DNA of 64,000 bases, from the NCBI GenBank assembly GCA_963843605.1, contig CAWJLA010000008.1:310001-374000 (forward strand). Reading direction: 5' to 3'. How positions within the stretch are numbered: position 1 is the first letter of the stretch; every line of letters starts with the position of its first letter. The stretch is from FEN-1297 sp963843605. GTDB lineage: Bacteria; Bacteroidota; Ignavibacteria; Ignavibacteriales; Ignavibacteriaceae. This document shows positions 9,230-19,468 of the stretch, piece by piece. Below the pieces are notes generated by a model. It was not told where the DNA came from. It saw nothing but the letters and a program-made list of their open reading frames with translations, and did not search any database. The position numbers were made by a program, and so were the translations under genes.

Positions 9230-10090
9230 TTATACAAGTTTTAAGCCTTTTATTCTATCGCTTTGAAATTTTCTTATAAATTTTATAAAATTTCTATCAC
9301 TAATTTGTTCTTTTCTGGTAATATATGAGTAAATAAAGCCCAAATAAATTGTTAAACCGAATAATACATAAGGCTTTCTTGTGAATCTTTTTATGCAGCT
9401 CAGCATTAAAAACAGAGGATTATATCCCATATAATAATTAGATTTACCCCAACGCCAAGCATATCTTAACATTCCGGTTTCTTTCCCGGTAGGACGGTGA
9501 TGCAATACTAACAGTTCTTTAAAACTTTTTGTTTTCCACCCGAACATCATAGCTTTTATTTCGTCAATTCCGTCCCAGCCCATTTTAGGCATCAAACCGC
9601 CAATATCATTAAAACATTCTTTACGATATACTTTAGTAGCGCCTCGGACATGATATTCGGGAGTATTATCAATTTTTTGTTTTTTACCGTCTACCAAGTT
9701 TACGATATATCCGCCGGCGATGCCTAATCTGCTGTCTTTTTCAAATTCGGATAACAATTTTTCAAAATAATTATCTTCAAATTCAAGATCGGCATCCAAT
9801 TTCACAATGAAATCCCAATCGCCGGTTAAATTTGATAAACCGTAATTAAAAGCATTTATTACATTAGCTCCGGGGGCTCTTTTTCCCCTTGTGTTTTTTT
9901 TGATTAATTTTATCCAACTAAAATCTTTAATATAATTATTAACGATTTCGACAGTATTATCTGTAGAACCATCATCAATTATAAGCCATTTTACCGGTTT
10001 ATGTAATTGTCTAAGAACTGAATTAATGGTATGGTGAATATGTATTTCTTCATTCTTTGCGGGAGTGATTATTACTAACTTTTTTTCCAT
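9230..10090 (-). CDS. Glycosyltransferase family 2
   Basis: A 286-residue GT-A enzyme with the classic GT2 pattern: VIITPAKNEEIHIHHTINSV, LIIDDGSTDNTVEIV, then WDFIVKLDADLEF with the metal-binding DxD, and GWDGIDEIKAMMFGWKT before the acceptor region. A hydrophobic segment near residues 235-255 (VLFGLTIYLGFIYSYI) may anchor the C-terminus to the membrane. It lies four bases after the upstream GT4 gene and is part of the same run of glycosyltransferases. Confidence 0.85.
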   Translation of the reverse strand: MEKKLVIITPAKNEEIHIHHTINSVLRQLHKPVKWLIIDDGSTDNTVEIVNNYIKDFSWIKLIKKNTRGKRAPGANVINAFNYGLSNLTGDWDFIVKLDADLEFEDNYFEKLLSEFEKDSRLGIAGGYIVNLVDGKKQKIDNTPEYHVRGATKVYRKECFNDIGGLMPKMGWDGIDEIKAMMFGWKTKSFKELLVLHHRPTGKETGMLRYAWRWGKSNYYMGYNPLFLMLSCIKRFTRKPYVLFGLTIYLGFIYSYITRKEQISDRNFIKFIRKFQSDRIKGLKLV

Positions 10091-10093
10091 CTT

Positions 10094-11320
10094 TTATACA
10101 ATTTGATTTACAGTTTGTAATAATTTTTCTTTTTTTGTTTTAATACTTGTATATTTTTCTACTAACTTTTTAGCCCAAGAATTCCAGCTAAAATTATCCT
10201 TTACCCACTCTGAAATTTCATCATAATTCCACCTGGAATTGAAAGCCAAGGTAATTTTTTCAGCAAGATCGTCCGGAGAGTCTGGTTTGCACAGAAAACC
10301 GTTAAAACCGTCAATAATAATCTCATTGTTACCTCTAATGTTGCTGCCCACAACTGGTAAACCGCACGCCATAGCTTCAAGAGGAGCTGCCGGTAATCCC
10401 TCTACTCTGCTCGGGAAGCAGAATAAATCGGAATTTTGAAGATATGCTAATATCTCCGAGTGTTGAATTTTTCCGGCAAAAGTAACTAAATTATTCATAT
10501 TGTTCTTATCGACAAGTTCTTTACACTCATCCATAAAAGGACCGCTGCCTATAAAAGTAAGTTCGACAGGGAATTTTAATAATTTTATTGCTTTAATTAA
10601 AATATCCTGTCCCTTTTTATGATAGAAATTTGCAACGTTTATTATTTTTAATTTGGGTTCGGATTTTTTCTCGGCGGACTTATTTTTATAAAATCTATTA
10701 CTGTCATATCCGTTTATAATAGCGTGAACATTTTTAAGATTGGTATTTTCCAGCATATGTTTTTCCATACTTTTTGCTACCGCAATAGTACAATCACAAT
10801 ATTTATTGATGATTTTCGTAATATAATTCAAACTTCCGAAATTAAAGGGGTGTGTATAAATATCGCTCCCTTCTGCTAATGCAAAATAAGTTACGTTAAA
10901 CTTTTTTTTAATATATTTGGAATATACAGCAAAAGGATTTAACCATGTACCTACTATTAAATCGGGTTTGAACCGCATAACAATCAGATTAATTTTTTTC
11001 CCCATAAATAGGTGCATAAAATCGGCTAAATATTTAAATAGTATTTTGTTCGGCGGTTTAATCCATTTGGGATGATATGTCTGAATTCCTTCCAGGTTTT
11101 CTTCAAATGGAATTCCCCACTGTTCTTTGAGAACTTTCGCCTGCTTTAACAATTGCGGTTTAGGCCATAAATATTTCATGTAAGGATTAAGAGAGATAGG
11201 GGCTACCACACAAACTTCATGTCCCATTGCCGATAAAGCTTTTGCTCTTGATAAGTTAAAAATACCTAAAGTGTTATTTCTTGAATTGGGATATAGGTAT
11301 GTAAAAATAATTATTTTCAT
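10094..11320 (-). CDS. Glycosyltransferase family 4
   Basis: A 408-residue GT-B glycosyltransferase. It starts MKIIIFTYLYPNSRNNTLGIF, typical of the N-terminal acceptor domain; the donor domain shows IINVANFYHKKGQDILIKA, LTFIGSGPFMDECKELV, and FCFPSRVEGLPAAPLEAMACGLPVV, which includes the E-X7-E site. It most likely adds a hexose or related sugar during repeat-unit assembly. A 180-base AT-rich gap separates it from the next gene upstream. Confidence 0.87.
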   Translation of the reverse strand: MKIIIFTYLYPNSRNNTLGIFNLSRAKALSAMGHEVCVVAPISLNPYMKYLWPKPQLLKQAKVLKEQWGIPFEENLEGIQTYHPKWIKPPNKILFKYLADFMHLFMGKKINLIVMRFKPDLIVGTWLNPFAVYSKYIKKKFNVTYFALAEGSDIYTHPFNFGSLNYITKIINKYCDCTIAVAKSMEKHMLENTNLKNVHAIINGYDSNRFYKNKSAEKKSEPKLKIINVANFYHKKGQDILIKAIKLLKFPVELTFIGSGPFMDECKELVDKNNMNNLVTFAGKIQHSEILAYLQNSDLFCFPSRVEGLPAAPLEAMACGLPVVGSNIRGNNEIIIDGFNGFLCKPDSPDDLAEKITLAFNSRWNYDEISEWVKDNFSWNSWAKKLVEKYTSIKTKKEKLLQTVNQIV

Positions 11321-11503
11321 TTAACTATTGCCATTAATTGAAGTAAAATTTCATTTACTTAATTATTATTCATTTTGAGAATAAATATGTATTATTAAAC
11401 TTGCGGTCTTAGAAAGGATTAACTAATAAATGCCAATTAAAATTATCCGGTATTTTCCAGCATGAAAAAAATCTTCAAAATACCGAAAACTGATTTTCCG
11501 CAC

Positions 11504-12675
11504 TTAACTTTTGATTAAGTACTCAACAGATCGAAGCGAATCTTTTCTGAAATTTTGAAAATATCTGGTTAATTTATCCGCTAATTTTTCCCATGTATAG
11601 TTGTCAAGTATAATCTGGCGTCCTTTCCATGAATTCTTTTTAAGTTCGTTCAGATTATTATATGCAAATAAAATTTTATCTGACAATTCGTTTTTGTTAT
11701 CCGGATTAAAATATACCACAAAATCCGAGTCTTCAGGTAATACATCAGTATGTGCTTTTATATTGCTTAAGACAATTGGCTTCTCCATTGAAGTATATTC
11801 CATTAATTTAAGGGGAGATGATACTTCCCACCATTTTATTCTTATATAAGGGATGATTCCTATATCAGCTAATTTTATAAATTGCGGCATTAACGAATTC
11901 TGCTGAGTGCCCAGATACATTATGTATTCATCAATATCAAGTTTATTTTCTTTGCAATAGTCTTTCAGAAATTGGTTGTTATCGCTAATAGACAAGAATA
12001 AAATATTAGGGATCTTATCCTTAAGGTTGTTTATCGCCTCCAAAATTTCTTGTATTCCCCTATTTGGACTAATAGTTCCGTGATACAGCATCACAAAATG
12101 ATTATCTCAATTTATCTACAAGATCCTTTTCTAATTTTATTTCAACATTCTTTTTAAAGCCCTTTCATTTGCTGCAGAAGTAATTATTTCGGTTTTTTAA
12201 AAATAAGTCCGTATTCATTTTCACAGACTTCTTTAGTTGCTTTGGTAATAAATATCGCTCCGTCACAAAAAATCGGAGCAAATTTATATGATAATTTTCA
12301 GCATGAATGATATTTTTTTATATTCGACAGGAACTGTTCTAACATCAAGAATGAGTCTGACATACCAAAAAATCTTTTTCAACAAGACCTAAAATAAATG
12401 CAGAAATTACCGTATCTATATCGATAACTGTATATTCTATTCTGTTTTTAATTACATAAAAAGGCAAAAAAACTAATAAAATAAATCTGTAATATCTATT
12501 TTTTTTCAAAAAATTTCTTATAACTATTAATATAAGGTATTTTTGATTTTTTTCTACCTTTAATCATTAATCGCGCATCTACGTTTTTTTCTCTCAAAGC
12601 TTTAATTGTTTCAATCTGACTTGTAGTATAATGAGATTTATCAATATCATCATTTCTAACATATAGAACTTTCAA
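11504..12675 (-). pseudogene. Glycosyltransferase family 4 with multiple frameshifts
   Basis: Only the C-terminal donor domain (from a GTG at about 12094: MMLYHGTISPNRGIQEILEA, LKLMEYTSMEKPIVLSN) is an uninterrupted frame. The N-terminal half is present upstream but broken. A TTG start at about 12675 with a GAGG site gives KVLYVRNDDIDKSHYTTSQI, and after shifts of frame the recognisable pieces NRIEYTVIDIDTVISAF, RLILDVRTVPVEYKK, APIFCDGAIFITKATKEVC, EIITSAANERALKR and KLEKDLVDKL follow in correct order. At least five frame changes occur in about 550 bases, most at A or T runs. Either the gene is decaying or this stretch was poorly sequenced; the amino-acid pieces are well conserved, which favours error or very recent decay. 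Confidence 0.75.
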
Positions 12676-12833
12676 AATTACCTCTGTTTAATATGATGAA
12701 CTATTTTACGATGTTGTTTTATCTCTGATAATATTTATATATAATTTAATATTGTGCTAAAAAAGGACATATAAAGATTATGTTTATTGTTTGATACCTT
12801 TTTAAAAAAATATAATTTCTTTCAGGCTCAATT

Positions 12834-13754
12834 TTATACAAGACCGGTAACATAATATTTTTGACTAATGTTCTTCCTCCTCTCCAATTGATGGTATATC
12901 TGGCTTTTCTGCTTTTGAAGAACTTTTACTTCTACCATTCCCGCTTCTTCTGCCATTTTAATTAAAGAAGATTTTCTAAAACAGTTAATATGTTCCAACG
13001 GTGCAACAGGGTTTAATGAATTTTTTGATCCTTTCGGAGAATTCCAATCCATTAACCTTAACCGACGTTTAATATCATATGCGTTAGGAACACATAATTT
13101 TAAAAGCCCGTTTTTCTTTCAAAGCCTTTTTAAATGTTTTAATGTTTCTAACGGCTGAGGTATATGTTCAAAAACTTGTTCGGAATTTATTAGATCAAAT
13201 TTATAATCAGGTATTTCCTCCCAGGAAATAACCTTTAATCCAGATGATTCGGCATGTTTTATACGTTCCTCCGATAAATCGGTACCGTATGAATTGCACC
13301 CGAAAGCTTTAGCCATGAGCGCCCAATTTCCCCAGCCCATACCAAAATCAAAAAAGTCTAATTCGGAGGGTCTCTTTTGCAGATAATCGATTATTTGCAT
13401 AATTTCCTGCGCATTGTATGCATAGTATCTAAGGTCATGGATATTTTTAGCAGTTTTAAATACCCTGTCCGGATTTATCCAATTCTCATATAGCCTTTTC
13501 ATATTGGAATCATTTAGAATTTCACTTTGGAAAATCAAATTACAATTTTCGCATTCCATAAGTCGGTATGTCCCGTCTTTCAAATATTCGAATTCAACAC
13601 CTCCCCGTGAAGAATAAAATGATTCCAAATATTCTTTTATAGGATATTCCTCAAATTTATTTTCATAAAGTAATCTTAACTTTGAAGATGCACATGCAGG
13701 ACAATTGTTCCGAACAATGAAATTAGCGTCATCCATTATATCCTCATTTGTCAT
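12834..13754 (-). pseudogene. Class I SAM-dependent methyltransferase interrupted by an in-frame TGA
   Basis: A methyltransferase with an N-terminal zinc-finger-like part (NNCPACASSKLRLLYE, MECENCNLIFQSE) and a SAM-binding domain (FFDFGMGWGNWALMAKAFG, GTDLSEERIKHAE, FDLINSEQVFEHIPQPLETL). The frame stops at TGA (about 13119) after LKHLKRL, yet the same frame resumes with KNGLLKLCVPNAYDIKRRL and runs to 12834. Adding one A to the first A-run and two to the next would give LKKALKEKNGLLK, a normal methyltransferase helix, so compensating homopolymer losses are the simplest explanation. It may methylate a sugar in the polymer. A second, intact methyltransferase lies at 21647-22303. Confidence 0.72.
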
Positions 13755-13840
13755 AAAAATAACTGCTTACATCAGCAGTATACCGGATCTAAAAATTTTT
13801 AATAAAGAAATAACAAGCCGAAAAAGTAGGTTAAGTGAAT

Positions 13841-15193
13841 TTAATTTTGCGATTGTGTATAATTTAGATAGTTTCCCTTAAGTACTAAACTTACTGTCTC
13901 TTTAACTTCATAATAAACTTTATAACGCGACGCCAGTATTCCGAGTAATATCCAATAAAATAAACCTATCTGACTGTTCCATGTGGGACAATAAAACATC
14001 GCAATAAAAGATACCGCACTTATAGGAATTATAGAGCATGCCAATATTTGGAAAAATATATTGCCTTCATAATTAATGTATTTTTTGATAAAAATAGCCG
14101 GCATAAAGAATACTAACAAGAACAAGAATAGTCCCAACACACCCAAACTAGCCATAATCATAACAGTATCCGGCAGACCGACGATAAAAGAAAGTCCGGC
14201 TTTTGAATCAGCACTTTGTGATTGAGTAATAGAACTAGGACCCAGTCCGACGGTATAATCGACACCGTTTGTAAAATAATTATTCAATAAAGTTCCGTAC
14301 GCATCAAACCGGCTGAATTTTCCGGCACTGTTATCATACTGTTCGGCTTCTTTTTTATTAGTTAAAATATCCAGATTTAAAAACTAGCGTATTTTGTCTG
14401 CGGAATTATCGCCACTACAATAAAGAGGAATACTGCACCAAATACAATAAAAACCGCAATCATATTAATATATTTCTTCAACGGAACTTTTCTGTATAAG
14501 AAAGAGAATGATAATATCGTCATGAAAATTGAAAAAGGTATTGCTATAAATCCAAATCTGGCACCGCCTACAACAGGCGGAATAAAAGTAAAAACAGCCA
14601 ACAAAAAATAGTTTAGTCTGAATCCCTTAAATAAAAATTGCGCAACCGCAAACGACATCATAAAAGCTTCTAATACTGCAAGAATGCCTGTCCCGCCGTA
14701 TAGTTCGGATGAAATGGTACCGTTATTACTATCAGCGGTAGGATAGTGAAAATGTATATATTGAAATACCGTAAACGGGATTTGCAAAACTATTAAAACG
14801 AACAGAAATTTAAGCAGATTCATCTGCTCTTTTTCAGAGAATTCGGCATCAGCTACAAGTATAAACACAATTATAAACGGGAAATAATAAGACAACATGG
14901 ATTTTATAACTAAAAACCAGCTATCTTGATTAAGTACCGAGCTGACTCCCACCAATGTTATAAGCCCGAAGAAAAAATAGATATAAGTATTAAAAAATTT
15001 GTACGATTTTCTCGATTTACCCGAGCGGAAGTAACCAGTAAATAGGCGATAAATAAAAGGACAGGAAAGTATTTCAAACATCAATGTGGGTATTTCCGGT
15101 AGATGCAGGTACCTTATAAGGCCCGGATAATATATCTGACGCAATATAAAAATAAAGGAAATACTTTAGAATATTTTTATAAGAATTTAACAT
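13841..15193 (-). CDS. Wzy-like O-antigen/polysaccharide polymerase, twice frameshifted
   Basis: A polytopic membrane protein of about 450 residues when repaired. The ATG at about 15193 gives MLNSYKNILKYFLYFYIAS, then the frame breaks at about 15133 (one extra C in GGGCC) and continues PEIPTLMFEILSCPFIYR. A second break at about 14378-14384 (a T-run short by one) joins TKYASF to LNLDILTNKKEAEQYDNS and the C-terminal part ending at 13841. About ten hydrophobic segments and a large loop (YGTLLNNYFTNGVDYTVGLG) match the O-antigen ligase/polymerase superfamily. It should polymerise repeat units in the periplasm after Wzx flips them. Both indels may be assembly errors. Confidence 0.75.
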
Positions 15194-15303
15194 GATAAAT
15201 AATCTTTACAGATAACCTAAGCCCGTCTCTTTATTTTATACCTTGAAGGCCAACAATCTCCTCATGAAATCAATCTTCACCGGAATAAATCTAAACAACT
15301 TTT

Positions 15304-16787
15304 TTAATTGTTCTTTCTCTTAAGATTGAACGGATTAAACAACCTTGTAAAAAGTAAAATTGATATTGAACTCAAAGTTAATGGCAAAAATATTTTTAAT
15401 AGAAGAGACGAAACAGAACTTGAATATATTGAGACAACACCTACGCACAACAAGAGAATTATTGATTTTAAAACCCCGAAACACTTAACGATACCGAGGT
15501 TTTCTTCTTAACAAAATAATAGATATAAAAAGTCTTAACCACGGCAAAGAAAGCAGTTGCGGCTCCCACACCTAAAATTCCCCAATCGGTAAATTGAAGT
15601 ACCGAAAAGACAGCAACCACGTTTAACAAAGCAAATATCTTAGCATATAAATTATATTGTATCTTCTCGCTAATTTCAAGAATAAATGAGTTTGGAAAAA
15701 CAAAAGCTCTTACCAAAAAGAACGGGATCACTATTATTAATAATATTTGTGTGCCTAAATATTTCGAATTGAATACATAAACATTGATCAAATTTTGATA
15801 TGCTATTACATTTATAAAAATAAATCCGAGGAAAAGGAAGAAAATTTTTGTCAATATATTGTACACCAGATTCAGATATTTAACATTTTCGCCAGAATCA
15901 TAGTATTGCTTTATAAAATACGGCTTTAATATTTGATTGATTTGTACAAACGGAATCCATGCTAGAATTGCAGAAAGCATTTTATATGGGAACGCATATA
16001 ATCCTATAGCAGCAGGTCCCAAGAAGGCTGAAATAAAATAATAATCCGAAATCTGACTGAAGGCACTTTCCCCCATTTCATTAAAAGTGGATAACGCAAT
16101 ATATTTTTTAATTCTTTTCTTGTTTGCTTGTTTTTCTTCATCGGTCATTACTGCGTTTTCACCTTTTCCCAGATTCTTTATTTTTATAAACGAATAAATA
16201 TCTCCAGAAATTGCATTTATACCGACACTTATTGCCTCAATGATAAATATTAACTCAATCGTAATTGCGTGAAGAAAAATGGCGTATAAAACTCCTCTTA
16301 CAATTATGGACAACAGACTGAATACCGATAAGAATTTTTGTTCATATAAGGTAGTTAATATTGTGTTGTTGAAAACCGATTGCAGAAAAAGCAGTATGTT
16401 GATGATAAATATAGAATAATATATATCAAAGCTACTTATTTGTAATACAACTCCGACCTCATGCTTGAAAATAAAGACAATAATTATAATAACTATTGCA
16501 AATGAATATGCGTAAAAGTAGAGAGTCCTAATTAATTTTTTTGCATAATTGAAATATTTTTTTTGAATTAGTTCAGGTATGTATCTTCTAACTGCAACGA
16601 TTACCCCATTGATGGAAAATATTTGAAAGATTGTTAAACTTCCAAGAAATAAACTATAAATACCGAAATCAGCTACGGGCAATTTCCTTATTAGAAATAT
16701 TGTTACGAATATAGAAATAATATTCGATAATACAGTACCAATGAATAGCCACCCTATGTTCTGAATTAAATTTTTTATATTGTGCAT
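15304..16787 (-). CDS. Wzx-like flippase (MATE/polysaccharide transporter), frameshifted near the C-terminus
   Basis: A polytopic protein starting MHNIKNLIQNIGWLFIGTVL with 12 or more membrane segments, typical of Wzx/RfbX lipid-linked oligosaccharide flippases. The open frame ends at 15468 after a short odd tail (KKKTSVSLSVSGF). The next frame instead continues ENLGIVKCFGVLKSIILLL and a further hydrophobic helix to a stop at about 15304, giving about 494 residues, the normal size of the family. One base lost or gained in the AAGAAGAAAA tract explains this. It moves undecaprenyl-linked repeat units to the periplasmic face for the polymerase encoded just downstream. Confidence 0.78.
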
Positions 16788-16886
16788 TTTAATGAGGATA
16801 TGAATTAATTATATAAAACCCTATCGATAGATATTTGGAGAAATAAGTTTTTAGATTATAATTAATAACCGGATAAGTTGTTCTGG

Positions 16887-19409
16887 TTAAGAGGCAATCT
16901 GTTTTGTATCTTTTTTATTTTTTTTGCCAGATACGGCGGACCCGTAGGCATATTTATATCCGTAACCATATCCGTACTTATACTTAAATCCCGTTTTCTG
17001 AATCTCGCAGGCATTTACTACTACCCCCACTATGTTTATTTTTTCACTCGAAAGTTCTTTAATTCCCCATTCCACACTGTCCTTATATGAATGATAATCT
17101 CTTACTATCATAACTACGTTATTTATTATCCTCCCCAATATCAAGGAGTCTATTACTCGCGTTACCGGCGGAGTATCTATCAAAATATAATCATATGAGC
17201 TCGACCTCAAAGCATTGATCAAGCCAAGAAATTCAGGTGACTGGAACAAATCACTGGAGTTCTCGCTAACATCTCCTGCAGGGAGAATATTCAGCAGTTT
17301 TTCTTTTGATGTTACACCGAATACGTTCGATAAATTTATTATCGGCGGACTTTGAATCTCTTTACTAAGGAACGAGCTTAAACCCGGAAGGTGCCGAGAT
17401 ATATCGAAGGTATCTGAAAGTGTACAGCGTTTCAAATCGGCATCTATCATTAAGACTTTCTTTCCCGACTCTATAAGTGACAGTGCTAGGTTAGCTATGA
17501 TAGTCGTTTTCCCGCTGTTCTCTTCACTGCTAGTGAACATTATTATCTTATTCTTATTCGACGGCCTTAATGTTAGTCTGGTCTGAAGTACCTTATATGA
17601 TTCGGTCACCCCCATATTATCTTTCGACAACACAGCGAAACGGTCCTCTATACCTTTAGCGCTTTCCAACCGTTTCTGAAGCTTCTTCGGAAACTTCGGA
17701 ATGATAGACAGCAAAGGTAATTTCAAACTCTCCTCAATCTCATCTATCGACAATAGCCTTTTGTCTCTATAAATGCCTATAAATACATAACCCAGGGCCA
17801 GGCCCCCCCAAAGAAGTATACAAAGAATACCTGTTAAAACTCTGTTCGGAGAAACCGGGTAAATCGGGAATGTCGCAGGATCTACAACAACAATATCTTG
17901 AAACTGAGCCAGCTCCTTTACCCTTAACTCTTCACGCTTATCCAATAAAGTGTTAAATACCTTCTCGTAAACATCTTTGTCGCGTATAAGTCCAGCCAGT
18001 TTTGTCTCTTTTCCAGGAAGTCCCTGCATTCTAGACTGATATTCGCCAATCAGTTTGGTTAGATTTCTTTGTTTCTCTTTCAATGAATTTATGATTATAT
18101 GGTAAGCCGTAAGGGTGTTCTGGTTATAACCACTCATTTGTTTTTTGATTTGTGCAATTTGGTTGTCTATACTTACAACATCCGGATGCGATGGTGTTTC
18201 CTTCTGAAGCAGCTCTATGCGCTTTATCTCCAAGTTTGATAACTGGTTCAGTAGGGAGCCGAAAGAATTGCCGCCTCCCTGATCAGAGTTGTTAGGAGAC
18301 AAATACGACTGATCAAAATATCCTTGTTTTGCGTATACATTGGACATCTGTTGTTCTTTTTCCCTATACTGGCTCAGAAGAAGATCGTTGCTCACCTTCT
18401 CCGCCTCAAGTTTGCTCAAGAAGTCTATCATGTTCGAGGAGTTCTTATCAAGATTTGTCAATCCGGTCGAAGACCGGTATGCACTTAACTGGTTCTCCGC
18501 TTCTTTCAGCTTTCTAGAGGTTTCAGTTAATTGCGAATCTATCGAGGCGTACGAATTCTGTATGCTTTTACGCTGCTGCTCAGTACGCGTTTCCATGAAC
18601 TTTTTGACAAGTGTTTCGCCTATCTGCTCAGCTACCTCCGGATAGCGGTTCTTAACCGATATACTTATTAAGTTTGTTCCTTCTACCTGGCTGACTCCGA
18701 TCGACTTCGATAAGATAGTCGCAGAACTTGTATTATCATATATATTGAAACATAACGACGTCCCTTTTTCGATCTTCGGCCAGTAGATCGCCATTTTTAT
18801 TCCAGTAGTGCTGATCTCCAGCGGATTGCTGAACGGAAAGGAGCCTACCGGTGTGGTTAATCCGTTATCAGTATTATACAATATATAACGACCCGATTGA
18901 TCATAAGTGATCATCATGCTCTCCGGTACTTTTTGTGAGTCGGCACTGAAACTCAGTATCTCCGGCAGACTCTTGAGCTTTTCTCCCTTTAAAAGCAGAT
19001 TGTAGGATGGTAATGCTCTGCCTATTTCGGTAACACTGCCGTCTGGACGGATCAACTTGTCTAACGTTAAGTTTAAATCTAATGCCTTAGAAACACGGCT
19101 TAGAACGCTATTTGTACTGATTAATGCCATAACCGTGTTAATGTCATCCTGCGACTGTAAAGACATCAACTGATTATATGGATCGTTTCTGGATGTGTAC
19201 TCGTTTACCTCTTCTTTTTTCAATAATACATCGGACTCATAAGTAGGCTTTGCCGTTTTTAAATATATATATCCCATACCTAAGATTATTATCAGCGATG
19301 TTATCAAAAATATCTTACGCTTAAGAATCGCCCGCAATACTTCTTCATAGCTCATACCGTGGCTTTTTGTCTGGGAGTTTACTAATTCTTTTAATTGATC
19401 GTAATGCAT
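16887..19409 (-). CDS. wzc: Wzc-like polysaccharide co-polymerase and BY-kinase (second paralog)
   Basis: An 840-residue inner-membrane protein. Residues 30-50 (IFLITSLIIILGMGYIYL) and about 530-550 (GILCILLWGGLALGYVFIGI) are membrane segments enclosing a Wzz-type periplasmic domain with coiled coil. The cytoplasmic bacterial tyrosine kinase domain has Walker A SSEENSGKTTIIANLAL, Walker A' VLMIDADLKR and Walker B YILIDTPPV, and the tail is a tyrosine cluster (YKYGYGYGYKYAYG) that would be autophosphorylated. It controls chain length and export. It is a close paralog of the protein at 29577-32102, with the kinase half almost identical. No Wza homologue accompanies this copy; the only one is next to the other copy. 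Confidence 0.92.
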   Translation of the reverse strand: MHYDQLKELVNSQTKSHGMSYEEVLRAILKRKIFLITSLIIILGMGYIYLKTAKPTYESDVLLKKEEVNEYTSRNDPYNQLMSLQSQDDINTVMALISTNSVLSRVSKALDLNLTLDKLIRPDGSVTEIGRALPSYNLLLKGEKLKSLPEILSFSADSQKVPESMMITYDQSGRYILYNTDNGLTTPVGSFPFSNPLEISTTGIKMAIYWPKIEKGTSLCFNIYDNTSSATILSKSIGVSQVEGTNLISISVKNRYPEVAEQIGETLVKKFMETRTEQQRKSIQNSYASIDSQLTETSRKLKEAENQLSAYRSSTGLTNLDKNSSNMIDFLSKLEAEKVSNDLLLSQYREKEQQMSNVYAKQGYFDQSYLSPNNSDQGGGNSFGSLLNQLSNLEIKRIELLQKETPSHPDVVSIDNQIAQIKKQMSGYNQNTLTAYHIIINSLKEKQRNLTKLIGEYQSRMQGLPGKETKLAGLIRDKDVYEKVFNTLLDKREELRVKELAQFQDIVVVDPATFPIYPVSPNRVLTGILCILLWGGLALGYVFIGIYRDKRLLSIDEIEESLKLPLLSIIPKFPKKLQKRLESAKGIEDRFAVLSKDNMGVTESYKVLQTRLTLRPSNKNKIIMFTSSEENSGKTTIIANLALSLIESGKKVLMIDADLKRCTLSDTFDISRHLPGLSSFLSKEIQSPPIINLSNVFGVTSKEKLLNILPAGDVSENSSDLFQSPEFLGLINALRSSSYDYILIDTPPVTRVIDSLILGRIINNVVMIVRDYHSYKDSVEWGIKELSSEKINIVGVVVNACEIQKTGFKYKYGYGYGYKYAYGSAVSGKKNKKDTKQIAS

Positions 19410-19468
19410 ATTGTAAATAACTAATTAAATAACAGTTAAAATAAATCAACTTAAGATTAAAAATTCAA

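Noticed and set aside
13119..13121. TGA read as selenocysteine or recoded
   Set aside because: The position is not catalytic in methyltransferases, other genes here end in TGA, and homopolymer losses explain it.
15308..15511. 67-codon plus-strand open frame
   Set aside because: It is antisense to the frameshifted C-terminus of the flippase, which has clear membrane-helix coding potential; no ribosome site.
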